A stretch of 64,000 nt of DNA from Klebsiella michiganensis (GCF_002925905.1 NZ_PRDB01000004.1:372001-436000); one strand, 5' to 3'. Shown: positions 49,048-63,449, counted from the first letter of the stretch. Made by a program: numbers and translations. Notes: generated from the letters alone by a model not told the origin.

Positions 49048-49421
49048 CGAAAAGTGTGATCGTGGCCACTATTACGTTAGCCTACCGGCAAAAATTATGC
49101 TGCAAAATTCGCCATACCGAAACAACAAACCGGCCCGCCTTGCGCTCAAAATTTTGTTACAAGCCAGGACGATAAAAGCAAGCGAAATGCTGTTTTGTAA
49201 ATATTGCCAAATAAAAGTAAATATCAGGGGAATAAACGTACTTTAATGTAGAAATAGCTCAAAAAGATGACTTATAAGATTTCGCTGATAATATTTTATT
49301 AAAAACAAACAGCTACTAATTTTGTAATAAAAGATTAGCTTATCGTGCCTGTAACCTGCGCAATCCCAATAACCGCGCACGCTGACGCGGATTTCTGTGA
49401 ATTTCTCTCTATGTCCAAATT

Positions 49422-49437
49422 TGTGACATAGAGCAAA
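49422..49437 (+). promoter_or_regulatory. malT: CRP site of the malT promoter
   Basis: TGTGA-CATAGA-GCAAA has a perfect left half and a degenerate right half, and the flanking bases (AAATT before, TTC after) resemble the E. coli malT CRP site. It lies 124 bases before the malT start. Confidence 0.7.
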
Positions 49438-49560
49438 TTCAAGAGCATAAAACTCGGACATAACTTGCAATAAAATTCATTATGGCCGACCTTATTGGAT
49501 ATTAATTACGAAGCGCAAAAAAATTCGCAACTCCTCCCTTGCACAGCGAAATGAAGAACT

Positions 49561-52266
49561 ATGTTGATTCCGTCTAAATTAAGTCGCCCGGTCCGCCTTG
49601 AACACACTGTGGTTCGTGAGCGATTGCTGGCGAAACTTTCCGGCGCGAACAATTATCGTCTCGCGTTGGTGACCAGCCCGGCTGGCTACGGTAAGACCAC
49701 GCTCGTGTCTCAATGGGCGGCGGGGAAAAACGATCTCGGCTGGTTCTCCCTGGATGAAGGCGATAACCAACAGGAGCGTTTTGCCAGCTATCTTATCGCC
49801 GCCGTTCAACAGGCAACCGGCGGCCACTGCGCGGCCAGCGAAGCGATGGTGCAAAAGCGCCAGTACGCCAGCCTGCCTTCCCTCTTCGCACAACTGTTTA
49901 TTGAACTGGCCGACTGGCAGCGCCCGCTGTTCCTGGTGATTGATGATTACCATCTGATCAGCAATCCGGTGATTCATGACGCAATGCGTTTCTTCCTCCG
50001 CCATCAGCCAGAAAATATGACGCTGGTGGTGCTGTCGCGTAATCTGCCGCAGCTGGGTATCGCCAACCTGCGCGTGCGCGATCAGCTGCTGGAAATCGGC
50101 AGCCAGCAGTTGGCTTTTACCCATCAGGAAGCCAAGCAGTTTTTCGACTGTCGTCTCAGTTCGCCCATTGAGGCCGACGACAGCAAAAGGCTGTGCGACG
50201 ATGTTGCCGGCTGGGCCACCGCGCTACAGCTGATTGCCCTCTCGGCGCGCCAGAACAATACTTCCGCCCACCACTCCGCTCGTCGTCTTGCCGGCATTAA
50301 CGCCAGCCATCTTTCTGACTATCTGGTCGATGAGGTGCTGGATAACGTGGACCCGCGGACGCGTAATTTCCTGCTGAAAAGTTCGCTACTGCGTTCAATG
50401 AACGATGCGCTCATCGTCCGCGTTACCGGCGAAGAGAATGGCCAGATGCAGCTGGAAGAAATTGAACGTCAGGGCTTATTCCTGCAGCGGATGGACGATT
50501 CCGGCGAATGGTTCCGCTACCATCCGCTGTTCGGCAACTTCCTGCGCCAGCGCTGCCAGTGGGAGCTGGCGGTTGAGCTGCCGGAAATTCACCGTGCGGC
50601 GGCAGAAAGCTGGATGGCGCAAGGCTTCCCGAGCGAAGCCATTCACCACGCCCTGGCCGCGGGTGACGCCAAAATGCTGCGCGATATTCTGCTCAACCAC
50701 GCGTGGGGCATGTTTAACCACAGCGAACTGAGTTTGCTGGAGCAGTCCCTCGCCGCGCTGCCGTGGTCAAACCTGCTGGAAAACCCGCGTTTAATTCTTT
50801 TGCAGGCCTGGCTGATGCAGAGCCAGCACCGCTATAGCGAAGTGAATACCCTGCTGGCGCGCGCCGAGCAGGAGATGGATACGGAAATGGACACCGCCAT
50901 GCACGGGGATTTCAACGCCCTGCGCGCCCAGGTGGCGATCAACGCAGGCGATCAGGACGAAGCCGAGCGCCTGGCGATGGTGGCCCTTGATGAACTGCCG
51001 CTGGCCAGCTACTACAGCCGTATCGTTGCCACATCCGTACACGGTGAAGTTCTGCACTGCAAAGGCCAGCTGAGCAAATCGCTGGCGGTCATGCAGCAGA
51101 CGGAACAGATGGCCCGCCGTCATGACGTCTGGCACTACGCGTTATGGAGCATGATCCAGCAAAGCGAAATCCTCTTTGCGCAGGGGTTCCTGCAGGCCGC
51201 CTGGGAAATTCAGGAAAAAGCGTTCCAGCTGATTCGCGAACAGCACCTTGAGCAGCTGCCGATGCACGAGTTCCTGCTGCGGATTCGCTCCCAGCTGCTG
51301 TGGGCCTGGGCGCGGCTGGATGAAGCGGAGACCTCCGCGCGCAGCGGCATGAACGTGCTTTCCTCCTATCAGCCGCAGCAGCAGCTGCAGTGCCTGACGC
51401 TGATGGTACAGTGCTCGCTGGCACGGGGCGACCTGGATAACGCCCGCAGCCATTTGAATCGCCTGGAAAACCTGCTGGGCAACGGCCATTACCATAGCGA
51501 CTGGGTATCCAATGCCGACAAAGTCCGGGTGATCTACTGGCAGATGATCGGCGATAAAGCCGCCGCGGCAAACTGGCTGCGCCAGACGCCAAAACCGGAA
51601 TTCGCTAACAACCATTTCTTGCAGAGCCAGTGGCGCAATATAGCCCGCGCGCAGATCCTGCTCGGCGATTTTGATTCCGCCGAAATGGTGCTGGAAGAGC
51701 TAAACGATAACGCCCGCTCGCTGCGTTTGATGAGCGACCTGAACCGCAACCTGCTGCTGCTCAACCAGCTCTACTGGCAGGCCGGGCGTAAGAGCGAAGC
51801 GCAAAAAGCGCTGCTGGAAGCGCTCACCCTCGCTAACCGCACCGGGTTTATTAATCATTTTGTCATTGAAGGCGAAGCGATGGCGCAGCAGCTGCGCCAG
51901 CTGATTCAGCTCAATACGCTGCCGGAGCTGGAGCAGCACCGCGCCCAGCGTATTCTGCGCGATATCAACCAGCATCATCGGCATAAGTTCGCCCACTTTG
52001 ACGAGAGCTTCGTCGAACGGCTGCTGAACCACCCGGAAGTGCCGGAGCTTATCCGCACCAGCCCGCTGACCCAGCGCGAATGGCAGGTCCTGGGACTTAT
52101 CTATTCCGGCTACAGCAACGAGCAGATCGCCGGTGAGCTGGACGTGGCCGCCACTACGATTAAAACGCATATCCGTAACTTGTATCAGAAGCTGGGGGTG
52201 GCGCACCGCCAGGATGCCGTTCAGCATGCCCAGCAGCTGTTGAAAATGATGGGATACGGGGTTTAA
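49561..52266 (+). CDS. malT: Maltotriose-responsive activator MalT
   Basis: This 901-residue signal-transduction ATPase (STAND) has Walker [11 protein letters not shown] (about residues 38-47), Walker [10 protein letters not shown], helical sensor repeats (about 440-800) and a C-terminal LuxR-type helix-turn-helix ([20 protein letters not shown]). It activates malPQ and the other mal genes with maltotriose and ATP. The length is that of E. coli MalT (901). Confidence 0.98.
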   Translation: MLIPSKLSRPVRLEHTVVRERLLAKLSGANNYRLALVTSPAGYGKTTLVSQWAAGKNDLGWFSLDEGDNQQERFASYLIAAVQQATGGHCAASEAMVQKRQYASLPSLFAQLFIELADWQRPLFLVIDDYHLISNPVIHDAMRFFLRHQPENMTLVVLSRNLPQLGIANLRVRDQLLEIGSQQLAFTHQEAKQFFDCRLSSPIEADDSKRLCDDVAGWATALQLIALSARQNNTSAHHSARRLAGINASHLSDYLVDEVLDNVDPRTRNFLLKSSLLRSMNDALIVRVTGEENGQMQLEEIERQGLFLQRMDDSGEWFRYHPLFGNFLRQRCQWELAVELPEIHRAAAESWMAQGFPSEAIHHALAAGDAKMLRDILLNHAWGMFNHSELSLLEQSLAALPWSNLLENPRLILLQAWLMQSQHRYSEVNTLLARAEQEMDTEMDTAMHGDFNALRAQVAINAGDQDEAERLAMVALDELPLASYYSRIVATSVHGEVLHCKGQLSKSLAVMQQTEQMARRHDVWHYALWSMIQQSEILFAQGFLQAAWEIQEKAFQLIREQHLEQLPMHEFLLRIRSQLLWAWARLDEAETSARSGMNVLSSYQPQQQLQCLTLMVQCSLARGDLDNARSHLNRLENLLGNGHYHSDWVSNADKVRVIYWQMIGDKAAAANWLRQTPKPEFANNHFLQSQWRNIARAQILLGDFDSAEMVLEELNDNARSLRLMSDLNRNLLLLNQLYWQAGRKSEAQKALLEALTLANRTGFINHFVIEGEAMAQQLRQLIQLNTLPELEQHRAQRILRDINQHHRHKFAHFDESFVERLLNHPEVPELIRTSPLTQREWQVLGLIYSGYSNEQIAGELDVAATTIKTHIRNLYQKLGVAHRQDAVQHAQQLLKMMGYGV

Positions 52267-52430
52267 GCCGCTATCGGCTCGCTTCAGGCAACATAACCGT
52301 TACGTCATCGCCGGCGGCAGGTTTCCCTCCGCCTGGCGGCGGAGATAATCCCGTCACTCATCAACATCCGCCATCAATCGCGCGCGTCAGGCGGAGCAAC
52401 GCTCTGGCATGACCCGGAAATGCTAAAGGT
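52267..52430. other. Gap between malT and glpR
   Basis: These 164 bases hold no gene. A hairpin CTCCGCC / GGCGGAG (52327-52344) is visible without a T run. In E. coli the rtcA-rtcB-rtcR genes lie between malT and glpR; they are absent here. Confidence 0.6.
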
Positions 52431-53189
52431 TCAGCACAGCTCCAGCTGAAGGTTGTTATCGGTAATCACCTTCAGTACGCCGGCGGGCGGCATCACATCG
52501 GTGTAGACCGCATCAACCATACTGATGCTGCCCATGTTGACCATCGCATTACGGCCAAATTTAGAATGGTCAACGACCAGCATCACGTGGCGGGAGTTTT
52601 CAATAATCGCCCGTTTGGTGCGCACTTCGTGGTAGTCGAACTCCAGCAGCGAGCCATCGCTGTCGATACCGCTGATGCCGAGAATGCCGAAATCAAGGCG
52701 AAACTGGGAGATAAAGTCCAGGGTGGCCTCACCGATAATACCGCCATCCCGGCTGCGCAGCTCGCCGCCGGCCAGGATAATGCGGAAGTCCTCTTTCACC
52801 ATCAGCGTATTGGCGACGTTGAGGTTATTGGTGACGATGCGCAGGTCGTTATGGTTAAGCAGCGCATGGGCCACCGCTTCCGGCGTGGTACCGATATCGA
52901 TAAACAGCGTCGCGCCATCGGGGATTTCGCTCGCCACCTTGCGGGCGATGCGCTCTTTTTCCTGGGTTTGGGTCGATTTTCTGTCGTGCCAGGACGTATT
53001 CACCGAGCTGGACGGCAGCGCAGCGCCGCCGTGATGACGCAGAATCATTTTCTGATCGGCTAAATCATTCAGATCGCGGCGAATGGTCTGCGGGCTGACG
53101 GCAAACTGCTCGACAAGCTCTTCGGTACTGACGTATCCCTGTTTTTTTACCAGCTCGATAATCGCGTCATGACGTTGTGTTTGTTTCAT
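52431..53189 (-). CDS. glpR: Glycerol-3-phosphate regulon repressor GlpR (DeoR family)
   Basis: This 252-residue DeoR-family repressor has an N-terminal helix-turn-helix (VSTEELVEQFAVSPQTIRRD, about residues 18-37) and a sugar-phosphate sensor domain (IDIGTTPEAVAHALL, NNLNVANTLM). It represses glpD and the rest of the glp regulon until glycerol 3-phosphate binds. The frame is intact, unlike the K-12 MG1655 glpR allele. The start at 53189 matches GlpR; an in-frame ATG 18 codons upstream would overlap glpG. Confidence 0.96.
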   Translation of the reverse strand: MKQTQRHDAIIELVKKQGYVSTEELVEQFAVSPQTIRRDLNDLADQKMILRHHGGAALPSSSVNTSWHDRKSTQTQEKERIARKVASEIPDGATLFIDIGTTPEAVAHALLNHNDLRIVTNNLNVANTLMVKEDFRIILAGGELRSRDGGIIGEATLDFISQFRLDFGILGISGIDSDGSLLEFDYHEVRTKRAIIENSRHVMLVVDHSKFGRNAMVNMGSISMVDAVYTDVMPPAGVLKVITDNNLQLELC

Positions 53190-53208
53190 GAAATATCCCT
53201 GGGAATCT

Positions 53209-54039
53209 CTACGTTCGTTTTCGCACATTCTGCGTATCAACAAACGCCATCGCCAGCCCGGTCACCAGACCGGCCACGTGCGCACCGTTCGCAATCGACA
53301 TGCCGAAAACATCAAACCATCCAGCAATTAACCATACTAAAGAGAAGAGTATCAAGCCGCGCTGTAAATAAACGCCGCTCTGCGGATCGCGCTCGCCCCG
53401 TAGCCAGACATAGCCCATTAGCGCATAGACTACGCCGGAGAGTCCGCCAAACCACGGGCCGCTGAACTGATGCTGCACAAAGCCGCTCAGCAAAGCGGCG
53501 ATCACCGTAATCACCACCAGCTTGCCGCTGCCGATGCGCTTTTCTACCGCTCCGCCGAGGTACCACCACCATAGCAGGTTGAACAGAATATGCATCAGCG
53601 AGAAGTGCATAAGCGCATGGCTAAAGTAGCGCCAGACTTCAAATTTCAGCGAAGGATCGTAGGGCCAGGCCAGCAGCAGCATGACCGGTTGATCGCCAAT
53701 GACCGTTTGCAGGACAAAGACGGCGATGCAGGCGAAGAGCACGCCCCAGGTCACCGGCCCGGCGTTATGGCGAAGCGTCGCTAAAAAGGGAAAGCGCTGG
53801 TAGTGCAGCCCGCTATTGGTGTGCCCCGACTGCCAGCTGGCAGCGAGGTAACGCGGATCGGCGGGATTTTCCAGAAAGCGGGCCAGCTCGGCCTGTACGC
53901 GTCCGGCCTGGGACTCATCAGCCAGCCAGATATCGCTCTGCGTATGCTGCTGAATAGTCAGAATAATGCCCTGCGTCGCCATATAGTCGACAAACGCCTG
54001 GGCCACGCGCGGGTTGGCAAAAGAGGTAATCATTAACAT
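53209..54039 (-). CDS. glpG: Rhomboid intramembrane protease GlpG
   Basis: This 276-residue rhomboid protease has a soluble N-terminal domain (1-90), six membrane helices, and the catalytic dyad Ser201 ([14 protein letters not shown]) and His254 (NGAHVAG), plus the WR motif in loop 1 ([14 protein letters not shown]). It cleaves membrane proteins within the bilayer. It lies between glpE and glpR on the same strand, with 20 bases to glpR. Confidence 0.97.
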   Translation of the reverse strand: MLMITSFANPRVAQAFVDYMATQGIILTIQQHTQSDIWLADESQAGRVQAELARFLENPADPRYLAASWQSGHTNSGLHYQRFPFLATLRHNAGPVTWGVLFACIAVFVLQTVIGDQPVMLLLAWPYDPSLKFEVWRYFSHALMHFSLMHILFNLLWWWYLGGAVEKRIGSGKLVVITVIAALLSGFVQHQFSGPWFGGLSGVVYALMGYVWLRGERDPQSGVYLQRGLILFSLVWLIAGWFDVFGMSIANGAHVAGLVTGLAMAFVDTQNVRKRT

Positions 54040-54098
54040 GCAGCGGATCGCTTATTCCACACAAAGGGAGATATTATAGCCACAACCGGCGCTAACGC

Positions 54099-54428
54099 CT
54101 AAAGTGCGCCATGCGCGACTTCCGCCGGAAAATGCCGGTGCCAGGCATCAAACCCGCCGTCCACGCTGTAAACCTTGTCGTAACCCTGCTGCAGCAGATA
54201 CTGCGCGGCGCCTTTGCTGCTATTGCCGTGATAGCACATCACCATGACCGCCGTATCAAAGTCGTTGTCGCGCATAAACGCGCCCAGCGTATCGTTGGTC
54301 AGATGGAATGCGCCCGGCGTGTGGCCCATCGCATAGCTTTGCGGGTCGCGAATATCGACCAGCACCGCCGTCTGCTGGTGCATTTTCTGGTGGGCTTCTT
54401 CTACGTTAATACATTCAAAGCGATCCAT
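54099..54428 (-). CDS. glpE: Thiosulphate sulphurtransferase GlpE (rhodanese)
   Basis: This 109-residue single-domain rhodanese has the active-site loop CYHGNSS with the catalytic Cys65 and starts [16 protein letters not shown]. It moves sulphane sulphur from thiosulphate to cyanide in vitro; thioredoxin is a likely acceptor. It is the first gene of glpEGR, divergent from glpD. Confidence 0.96.
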   Translation of the reverse strand: MDRFECINVEEAHQKMHQQTAVLVDIRDPQSYAMGHTPGAFHLTNDTLGAFMRDNDFDTAVMVMCYHGNSSKGAAQYLLQQGYDKVYSVDGGFDAWHRHFPAEVAHGAL

Positions 54429-54585
54429 AAGCTCTCTTCTTTATATACGGATATACAGGCAGGCGGCGAAACGCCCTGGATTTTAGCGTCTAGTGTACAG
54501 CCTGGCGCTAAATAAACGCCAATATGTTACACGCATCACTCTGAAATGTTTTTTTGATGTTACCAATAGCGCGATTGTTTGCTAT

Positions 54586-54605
54586 ATTGAGCGATATCGA
54601 ACATT
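54586..54605. promoter_or_regulatory. glpD: GlpR operator at the glpD promoter
   Basis: ATTGAGCGATATCGAACATT resembles the GlpR operator WATGTTCGWTAWCGAACATW; the right half-site CGAACATT is exact. It lies 36 bases before the glpD start, where glpD is repressed in E. coli. Confidence 0.75.
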
Positions 54606-54640
54606 TGTGAGCTTAAACGAAAGTGTAAGAGGTGGCGAGC

Positions 54641-56149
54641 GTGGAAACCAAAGATCTGATTGTGATAGGGGGAGGCATCAACGGTGCCGGTATCGCGGCA
54701 GACGCCGCAGGGCGTGGTTTATCCGTACTGATGCTGGAGGCAAGCGACCTTGCCTGCGCCACATCCAGCGCCAGCTCAAAGCTGATTCACGGCGGGCTGC
54801 GCTACCTTGAACACTATGAGTTCCGCCTGGTGAGCGAAGCGCTGGCCGAACGCGAAGTGTTGTTGAAAATGGCCCCGCATATCGCCTTCCCGATGCGCTT
54901 TCGTTTACCGCATCGCCCGCACCTGCGTCCGGCGTGGATGATCCGCATTGGCCTGTTTATGTACGATCATCTGGGCAAGCGCACCAGCCTACCCGGCTCA
55001 ACCGGGTTGCGTTTTGGCACAGAATCGGTACTTAAACCTGAAATCGTGCGCGGTTTCGAATATTCCGACTGCTGGGTTGACGATGCGCGTCTGGTGCTGG
55101 CCAATGCCCAGATGGTTGTGCGTAAAGGCGGGGAAGTGCGCACGCGGACCCGCGCCATCTCGGCAAAACGTGAAAACGGTTTGTGGATTGTCGAAGCCGA
55201 AGATATTGATAGCGGCGAGAAGTTTACCTGGCAGGCGCGCGGTCTGGTTAACGCCACCGGCCCGTGGGTCAAACAGTTCTTCGACGAAGGGATGCATCTG
55301 CGCTCGCCGTACGGTATTCGCTTGATCAAGGGCAGCCATATCGTGGTGCCGCGCGTGCACACGCAGAAACAGGCCTACATCCTGCAAAATGAAGATAAAC
55401 GCATTGTGTTTGTGATCCCGTGGATGGATGAATTTTCCATCATCGGCACCACCGACGTGGAGTATAAAGGCGATCCGAAAGCGGTAGCGATCGACGACAA
55501 CGAAGTTAACTACCTGCTGAACGTCTATAACGCCCACTTTAAAAAGCCTCTCACGCGAGACGATATCGTCTGGACCTACTCCGGCGTGCGCCCGCTATGC
55601 GACGATGAATCCGACTCGCCGCAGGCGATCACCCGCGATTACACTCTTGATATCCATGATGATAACGGGCAGGCGCCGCTGCTGTCGGTCTTTGGCGGCA
55701 AGCTGACCACCTATCGCAAGCTGGCCGAACATGCGCTGGAGAAACTGACGCCTTACTACAAAGGCATCGGCCCGGCATGGACCAAAACCGCGGTGCTGCC
55801 CGGCGGCGATATCGGCAGCGACCGTGACGACTACGCGGCGAAACTGCGCCGCCGCTTTTCGTTTATCAGCGAATCGATGGCCCGCCATTACGCCCGCACC
55901 TACGGCAGCAATAGCGAGCTAATCCTTGATAAGGCGACCTCACTGGACGATCTGGGTGAGCATTTCGGCCATGAGTTTTTTGAAGCCGAACTGCGCTATC
56001 TGGTTGAGCACGAATGGGTTCGTTCGCTGGATGACGCGATCTGGCGTCGCACTAAACAAGGTATGTGGCTGAATGACGAGCAGCAGGCGCGCATCAGCGA
56101 GTGGCTGGCGCAGCACGCGGGAAAGTCTGAGCTGTCGCTGGCGTCGTAA
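54641..56149 (+). CDS. glpD: Aerobic glycerol-3-phosphate dehydrogenase GlpD
   Basis: This 502-residue FAD-dependent, membrane-associated enzyme oxidises glycerol 3-phosphate to dihydroxyacetone phosphate and passes electrons to ubiquinone. The N-terminal FAD site is DLIVIGGGINGAGIAADAAG, followed by CATSSASSKLIHGGLRYLEH. The start is set at the GTG at 54641 (METKDLIVIGG), which lies eight bases after AAGAGG and matches E. coli; a GTG three codons upstream is possible. A terminator follows. Confidence 0.97.
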   Translation: METKDLIVIGGGINGAGIAADAAGRGLSVLMLEASDLACATSSASSKLIHGGLRYLEHYEFRLVSEALAEREVLLKMAPHIAFPMRFRLPHRPHLRPAWMIRIGLFMYDHLGKRTSLPGSTGLRFGTESVLKPEIVRGFEYSDCWVDDARLVLANAQMVVRKGGEVRTRTRAISAKRENGLWIVEAEDIDSGEKFTWQARGLVNATGPWVKQFFDEGMHLRSPYGIRLIKGSHIVVPRVHTQKQAYILQNEDKRIVFVIPWMDEFSIIGTTDVEYKGDPKAVAIDDNEVNYLLNVYNAHFKKPLTRDDIVWTYSGVRPLCDDESDSPQAITRDYTLDIHDDNGQAPLLSVFGGKLTTYRKLAEHALEKLTPYYKGIGPAWTKTAVLPGGDIGSDRDDYAAKLRRRFSFISESMARHYARTYGSNSELILDKATSLDDLGEHFGHEFFEAELRYLVEHEWVRSLDDAIWRRTKQGMWLNDEQQARISEWLAQHAGKSELSLAS

Positions 56150-56164
56150 CACCGCAAACAGTAA

Positions 56165-56188
56165 CGGGGCCTGCGGGCCCCGTTTTTT
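56165..56188 (+). terminator. Rho-independent terminator after glpD
   Basis: CGGGGCC / GGCCCCG with a short loop is followed by TTTTTT, 15 bases after the glpD stop and before the convergent glgP end. Confidence 0.9.
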
Positions 56189-56200
56189 ATGGCTAATCCG

Positions 56201-58663
<2,463 letters not shown>

Positions 58664-60097
58664 TTACAGCAAGCGTTGATAAAGTTCGCGGTAAGAATTT
58701 GCGGCAACCTGCCAGCTAAAATCCATATTCATCGCCTGACGCTGGACGTAGCGCCAGAGCGACGGGCGCGACCACAGGACGAATGTGCGTCGAATAGCCC
58801 GCAGCAGCGACAAAGCGTTGCTATCTTCAAAAACAAAGCCGGTAGCCAGACCGTCGGCGAGGTTCTCCAGCGAGCAATCGGACACGGTGTCCGCCAGTCC
58901 GCCGGTACGCCGCACCAGCGGTAGCGTGCCGTACTTCAGGCCGTACAGCTGGGTTAAGCCGCACGGTTCAAAACGGCTGGGCACCAGAATCACATCGGCG
59001 CCGCCCATAATGCGGTGCGAGAAGGCTTCATGGTAGCCAATCTGTACGCCCACCTTGCCCGGATGCTCGGCCGCGGCGGCCAGGAAGCCCTCCTGCAGCA
59101 CCGGGTCGCCCGCCCCCAGCAGCGCCAGCTGACCGCCCTGCTCCAGCAGGCCCGGCAGCGCCTCAAGCACCAGGTCCAGCCCCTTCTGGCTGGTCAAACG
59201 GCTGACAACGGCAAACAGCGGCGCTTTGTCATCCACCTTCAGCCCCATGGCGATTTGCAGCTGGCGTTTGTTTTCCGCTTTTTCTTCCAGCCGATCGCGA
59301 TCGTAGCGCGCGGCCAGCAGCAGGTCGCTTTCCGGATTCCAGATATGGTCATCCACCCCGTTGAGGATCCCGGAGAGGCGGCCCTCATGCTGCCGCTGAC
59401 GCAGCAGCCCTTCCATGCCGTAAGCGAACTGCGGCTCGGTGATTTCGCGCGCATAGGTCGGGCTGACCGCCGTAATATGGTCGGCGTAGTAGAGCCCCGC
59501 CTTCAGAAAGGAGATCTGGCCGTTAAATTCAAGGCCATGAACGTTATAGAACGACCAGGGCAGCTCAATGTCGTTCATATGCCACGAGTAGAACATCCCC
59601 TGGTAGGCCAGGTTATGCACCGTAAAGACCGACTTAGCCGGGTGGCCGCGCGCCGCCAGGTAGGCCGGGGTCAGGCCCGCATGCCAGTCGTGGGCGTGAA
59701 CAACGTCAGGGCGCCAGAAAGGATCCAGGCCGCAGGCCATCTCGCTACCGACCCATCCCAGCAGCGCAAAGCGCAGCACGTTGTCGGTATAGGCGTGCTG
59801 ATTAGTATCGTGGTAAGGGCTCCCTGGGCGATCGTAGAGATGCGGGGCATCAATCAAATAGATGCCCACGCCGTTAAAGTGACCGAACAGCAGAGTGATG
59901 CGCCCGGCAAACGTCTCGCGGCGCGTCACCACCTGCGCATCCGTCACGCCGCGGCGGATATCAGGAAACGCGGGCAGCAGTACGCGCGTGTCGACGCCCC
60001 CGGCAATTTGCGCTGCAGGCAGCGCGCCGATCACATCCGCCAGTCCACCGGTTTTTAACAGCGGGAACATCTCTGAACATACATGTAATACCTGCAT
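58664..60097 (-). CDS. glgA: Glycogen synthase GlgA
   Basis: This 477-residue GT5 enzyme transfers glucose from ADP-glucose to growing glycogen. The N-terminal KTGGLADV motif (about residues 15-22) binds ADP-glucose, and the C-terminal [29 protein letters not shown] contains the catalytic-site Glu. Its ATG shares one base with the glgC stop (TAATG), so translation is coupled. Confidence 0.98.
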   Translation of the reverse strand: MQVLHVCSEMFPLLKTGGLADVIGALPAAQIAGGVDTRVLLPAFPDIRRGVTDAQVVTRRETFAGRITLLFGHFNGVGIYLIDAPHLYDRPGSPYHDTNQHAYTDNVLRFALLGWVGSEMACGLDPFWRPDVVHAHDWHAGLTPAYLAARGHPAKSVFTVHNLAYQGMFYSWHMNDIELPWSFYNVHGLEFNGQISFLKAGLYYADHITAVSPTYAREITEPQFAYGMEGLLRQRQHEGRLSGILNGVDDHIWNPESDLLLAARYDRDRLEEKAENKRQLQIAMGLKVDDKAPLFAVVSRLTSQKGLDLVLEALPGLLEQGGQLALLGAGDPVLQEGFLAAAAEHPGKVGVQIGYHEAFSHRIMGGADVILVPSRFEPCGLTQLYGLKYGTLPLVRRTGGLADTVSDCSLENLADGLATGFVFEDSNALSLLRAIRRTFVLWSRPSLWRYVQRQAMNMDFSWQVAANSYRELYQRLL

Positions 60098-61392
60098 TAG
60101 CGCTCCTGTGGATACCCCAATTTCCGCAGCATGTCGCGGGTGACCAGCACGATACCTTCCTCCGAGCGGTAGAAACGGCGTGCATCCTCTTCCGCGTTCT
60201 CCCCAACAACCATACCTTCCGGGATCACGCAGGCGCGGTCAATAATGCAGCGACGCAGGCGGCACGAACGGCCAACCCAAACCTCTGGCAACAAGACTGC
60301 CGAATCAATATTACAGAATGAATTCACCCGCACGCGCGGGAACAGCACCGACTGCACAACCACCGAGCCGGAGATAATACAGCCGCCTGAAACCAGCGAG
60401 TTCAGGGTCATCCCGTGGCTGCCCGAGCGGTCCTGGACGAATTTTGCCGGAGGCAAAGGCTCCATATGGGTGCGAATCGGCCAGTTCTGATCGTACATGT
60501 CCAGTTCCGGGGTCACCGAAGCCAGATCGAGGTTGGCTTTCCAGTACGCTTCCAGGGTCCCCACATCGCGCCAGTAGGGCTCAGACTGCGGATCGGACTG
60601 CACGCAGGAGAGCGGGAAAGGATGTGCATAAGCCATGCCAGCTTTGGTGATTTTCGGAATGATGTCTTTACCAAAATCGTGGCTGGAGCTTTCATCGCTG
60701 TCGTCTTCTTCCAGAAGCTCATAAAGGTAATCCGCGTCAAAGACATAGATACCCATACTCGCCAGCGATTTGCTGGCATCGCCCGGCATCGCAGGCGGAT
60801 TAGCCGGTTTTTCGACGAAATCGATAATCTTATCGCTCTCGTCCACCGCCATGACCCCGAACGCCCGTGCTTCTTCAATAGGCACTGGCATACAGGCCAC
60901 GGTGCAACGCGCGCCTTTTTCGACGTGATCGATAAGCATGCGCGAGTAGTCTTGTTTGTAAATATGGTCGCCCGCGAGGATAACGACGTACTCCGCCTTG
61001 TAACGACGAATGATGTCGAGGTTCTGCGTCACCGCATCCGCCGTGCCGCGATACCAGTTTTCCCCCTGCATCCTTTGCTGGGCGGGCAGCAGGTCAACAA
61101 ACTCGTTCATCTCTTCATTGAAGAACGACCAGCCGCGCTGGATATGCTGCACCAGCGTATGCGATTGATACTGGGTGATGACGCCGATGCGTCGAATGCC
61201 TGAGTTAATACAGTTAGATAACGCAAAATCGATAATGCGGAACTTGCCGCCGAAATGGACAGCAGGTTTCGCGCGTTTATTGGTCAGATCCTTCAGACGG
61301 GTACCACGTCCCCCGGCAAGGATCAGCGCAACGGATTTGATCGGCAACTGACGCGCCAGCATCAATGGATCGTTCTTTTCTACCCCAACCAT
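60097..61392 (-). CDS. glgC: Glucose-1-phosphate adenylyltransferase GlgC
   Basis: This 431-residue enzyme makes ADP-glucose, the regulated step of glycogen synthesis. It has the nucleotide motif [21 protein letters not shown] (about residues 24-43), WYRGTADAV, and a C-terminal left-handed beta-helix. Lys39 and nearby residues that bind fructose 1,6-bisphosphate are present. The start at 61392 ([17 protein letters not shown]) gives the E. coli length (431); upstream in-frame ATGs would run into glgX. Confidence 0.97.
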   Translation of the reverse strand: MVGVEKNDPLMLARQLPIKSVALILAGGRGTRLKDLTNKRAKPAVHFGGKFRIIDFALSNCINSGIRRIGVITQYQSHTLVQHIQRGWSFFNEEMNEFVDLLPAQQRMQGENWYRGTADAVTQNLDIIRRYKAEYVVILAGDHIYKQDYSRMLIDHVEKGARCTVACMPVPIEEARAFGVMAVDESDKIIDFVEKPANPPAMPGDASKSLASMGIYVFDADYLYELLEEDDSDESSSHDFGKDIIPKITKAGMAYAHPFPLSCVQSDPQSEPYWRDVGTLEAYWKANLDLASVTPELDMYDQNWPIRTHMEPLPPAKFVQDRSGSHGMTLNSLVSGGCIISGSVVVQSVLFPRVRVNSFCNIDSAVLLPEVWVGRSCRLRRCIIDRACVIPEGMVVGENAEEDARRFYRSEEGIVLVTRDMLRKLGYPQER

Positions 61393-61472
61393 AATTAACT
61401 CCTTTTTTACTCCCCAGCTTGCCTGCCCTTCTCGTCGCGCCGCCGCTTCGAGACCAACCGGAAGCCCCGAGG

Positions 61473-63449
61473 TTACGACCTTTGAAATACGCACACTCCG
61501 TGCGCGGGCCCATGCCAGACAGCTATAGTGACCGGATTATCCTCTCCGGCGAAAGGTGGAATGGCGCGCCATTCCCCCGCGGGTAAAACCATCTCTGCCA
61601 CCTCGGCGGTGGCGTTGAGCGCCATCAGCCAGCGATCGGACAATATGATCTGCATACGCGGCGCACCGTGCTGCCATTCATCGGCGGACAGCGGCTGCGC
61701 ATGTTGGTTTAACCAGCGAACGCTGCCGTCTCCCTCCTGCCACCAGCGATTCTCGGTTAAAGCCGGAACCCGCTGGCGCAGATGAATTAACGCGGCGGTG
61801 AACGCGGTCAGCCCGCGGTTAGTATGGTTCCAGTCCAGCCAGGTCAACGCATTGTCCTGACAGTAAGCATTGTTGTTGCCATGCTGGCTGTGACCGTGTT
61901 CGTCACCCGCCAGCAGCATCGGCGTTCCCTGCGCCAGCAGTAGCGTCGCCAGAAGAGCGTGAACGCTGGCACGGCGCCGTTCAATCACGGCAAGACTCCC
62001 TTCTAATCCTTCTATACCATGATTGTTGCTGTAGTTATTGTTAGTCCCATCGCGATTCTCCTCCCCGTTTGCCTCATTATGTTTCTGATTGAAACAAACG
62101 CAGTCGCGCAGGGTGAAACCATCGTGCGCGGTGACCAGGTTAACCGCCGCCGAAGGCGCTCTGCCGTTACGCTGAAAAACGTCGCTGGATGCGGCAAAAC
62201 GCTGAGCGAAGTCGCCCAGCGAGACGTTCTGCTGCAGCCAGAATCGACGCGCGGTATCGCGGAAATGGTCGTTCCACTCGGCGAACAGCGGCGGAAAGTT
62301 ACCCACCTGGTAGCCGCCCGGGCCGATATCCCAGGGTTCCGCGATCAGCTTGACCTCCGCCAGACGCGGGTCGTTACGGATGGCCTCAAACAGCGGCGCA
62401 TCCTGACGAAACGCCGGCGTCCGCCCCATCACCGAGGCGAGGTCGAAACGAAAGCCGTCAACGTGGCACTCGTCAACCCAAAAACGCAGGCACTGGCGGG
62501 CATACTCCACCACGCCGGGGTGGCTGAGGTTGAGGGTGTTCCCGCAGCCGGTCCAGTTGTGGTAATCGCCGTCTTCCCTGATCCAATAATAGCTACGGTT
62601 ATCGATTCCGCGCAGGGAGAAGGTCGGCCCTTCCAGGTCTATCTCCGCGCTATGGTTCAGCACCACGTCAAGGATCACTTCGATGCCCGCCGCATGCAGC
62701 GCTTTTACCGCATCGCGAAACTCGTTTAACGCCTGCTCCGGCGCGCTGGCGTAGCGCGTGTCGAGGGCGAAAATCGCCAGCGGGTTGTAGCCCCAATAGT
62801 TGCTTAACCCCATCCGCTGAAGGCGCGGTTCGCTGGCGAACTGCGCCACCGGCATTAACTCTAGTGCAGTAATGCCCAGCATGCGGAAGTAATCGATCAT
62901 CACCGGATGACCAAGCGCTTTATAGGTGCCGCGGATATTCTCCGGCAGATCGGGGTGCAGATACGTCAGCCCCTTGACGTGGGCTTCATAAATCACCGTC
63001 TGGCCCCACGGCGTGCGCGGCGGCTTATCGCCGCGCCAGTCGTAATGCAGGTCGATCACCCGCGACTTCGGCGCTATCGCTGCGCTGTCGCGGTTGTCGG
63101 GAGCGAAGTCGCCGCCGTGGAGACGCTCATCGTCAGGCAGCCCACCCTCCACGTGATGGCAGCAGGGGTCAAGCAGCAGCTTCGCCGGGTTGAAGCGGTG
63201 CCCTTGCGTTGGGTCCCAGGGCCCGTGGACGCGGTAGCCGTAGCGCAGGCCAGGCCCGACATCGGCGAGCCAGCCGTGCCAGATATCGCCGCTGCGCGCG
63301 GGCAGGTCGACGCGCCGTTCATTACCCTGCTCGTCAAACACGCAGAGTTCCACCCGCTCCGCGTGGGCGGAAAAGAGCGCGAAATTCACGCCCTTACCGT
63401 CGTAGCTGGCCCCTAAAGGCGCGGGCTGTCCTGCCGCGAGTGCGATCAT
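61473..63449 (-). CDS. glgX: Glycogen debranching enzyme GlgX
   Basis: This 658-residue GH13 isoamylase-type enzyme hydrolyses alpha-1,6 branches left by GlgP. It has an N-terminal CBM48 ([20 protein letters not shown]), the catalytic motifs [12 protein letters not shown] (nucleophile Asp), LIAEPWDIG (acid Glu) and [10 protein letters not shown] (Asp). The start at 63449 overlaps the glgB stop as ATGA. Length is close to E. coli GlgX (657). Confidence 0.97.
   Translation of the reverse strand: MIALAAGQPAPLGASYDGKGVNFALFSAHAERVELCVFDEQGNERRVDLPARSGDIWHGWLADVGPGLRYGYRVHGPWDPTQGHRFNPAKLLLDPCCHHVEGGLPDDERLHGGDFAPDNRDSAAIAPKSRVIDLHYDWRGDKPPRTPWGQTVIYEAHVKGLTYLHPDLPENIRGTYKALGHPVMIDYFRMLGITALELMPVAQFASEPRLQRMGLSNYWGYNPLAIFALDTRYASAPEQALNEFRDAVKALHAAGIEVILDVVLNHSAEIDLEGPTFSLRGIDNRSYYWIREDGDYHNWTGCGNTLNLSHPGVVEYARQCLRFWVDECHVDGFRFDLASVMGRTPAFRQDAPLFEAIRNDPRLAEVKLIAEPWDIGPGGYQVGNFPPLFAEWNDHFRDTARRFWLQQNVSLGDFAQRFAASSDVFQRNGRAPSAAVNLVTAHDGFTLRDCVCFNQKHNEANGEENRDGTNNNYSNNHGIEGLEGSLAVIERRRASVHALLATLLLAQGTPMLLAGDEHGHSQHGNNNAYCQDNALTWLDWNHTNRGLTAFTAALIHLRQRVPALTENRWWQEGDGSVRWLNQHAQPLSADEWQHGAPRMQIILSDRWLMALNATAEVAEMVLPAGEWRAIPPFAGEDNPVTIAVWHGPAHGVCVFQRS

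Larger units (their letters stand above)
48942..49560. promoter_or_regulatory. malP-malT divergent control region
   Basis: This 619-base gap has no gene. MalT-box-like GGA(T/G)GA elements lie near the malP end: GGGATGAGG on the minus strand (49003-49011), and GGGGAGGAG (49026-49034) and GGGATGAG (49040-49047) on the plus strand. A CRP site lies near malT at 49422-49437. The middle (about 49080-49420) is AT-rich and I see nothing in it. Confidence 0.7.

Noticed and set aside
49055-49070. A second CRP site near malP (TGTGA-TCGTGG-CCACT)
   Set aside because: Only the left half is good and malP activation depends on MalT in E. coli; the match is not strong enough to list as a site.
52431-53189. 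Frameshifted glpR as in E. coli K-12 MG1655
   Set aside because: The frame is intact over 252 codons here.
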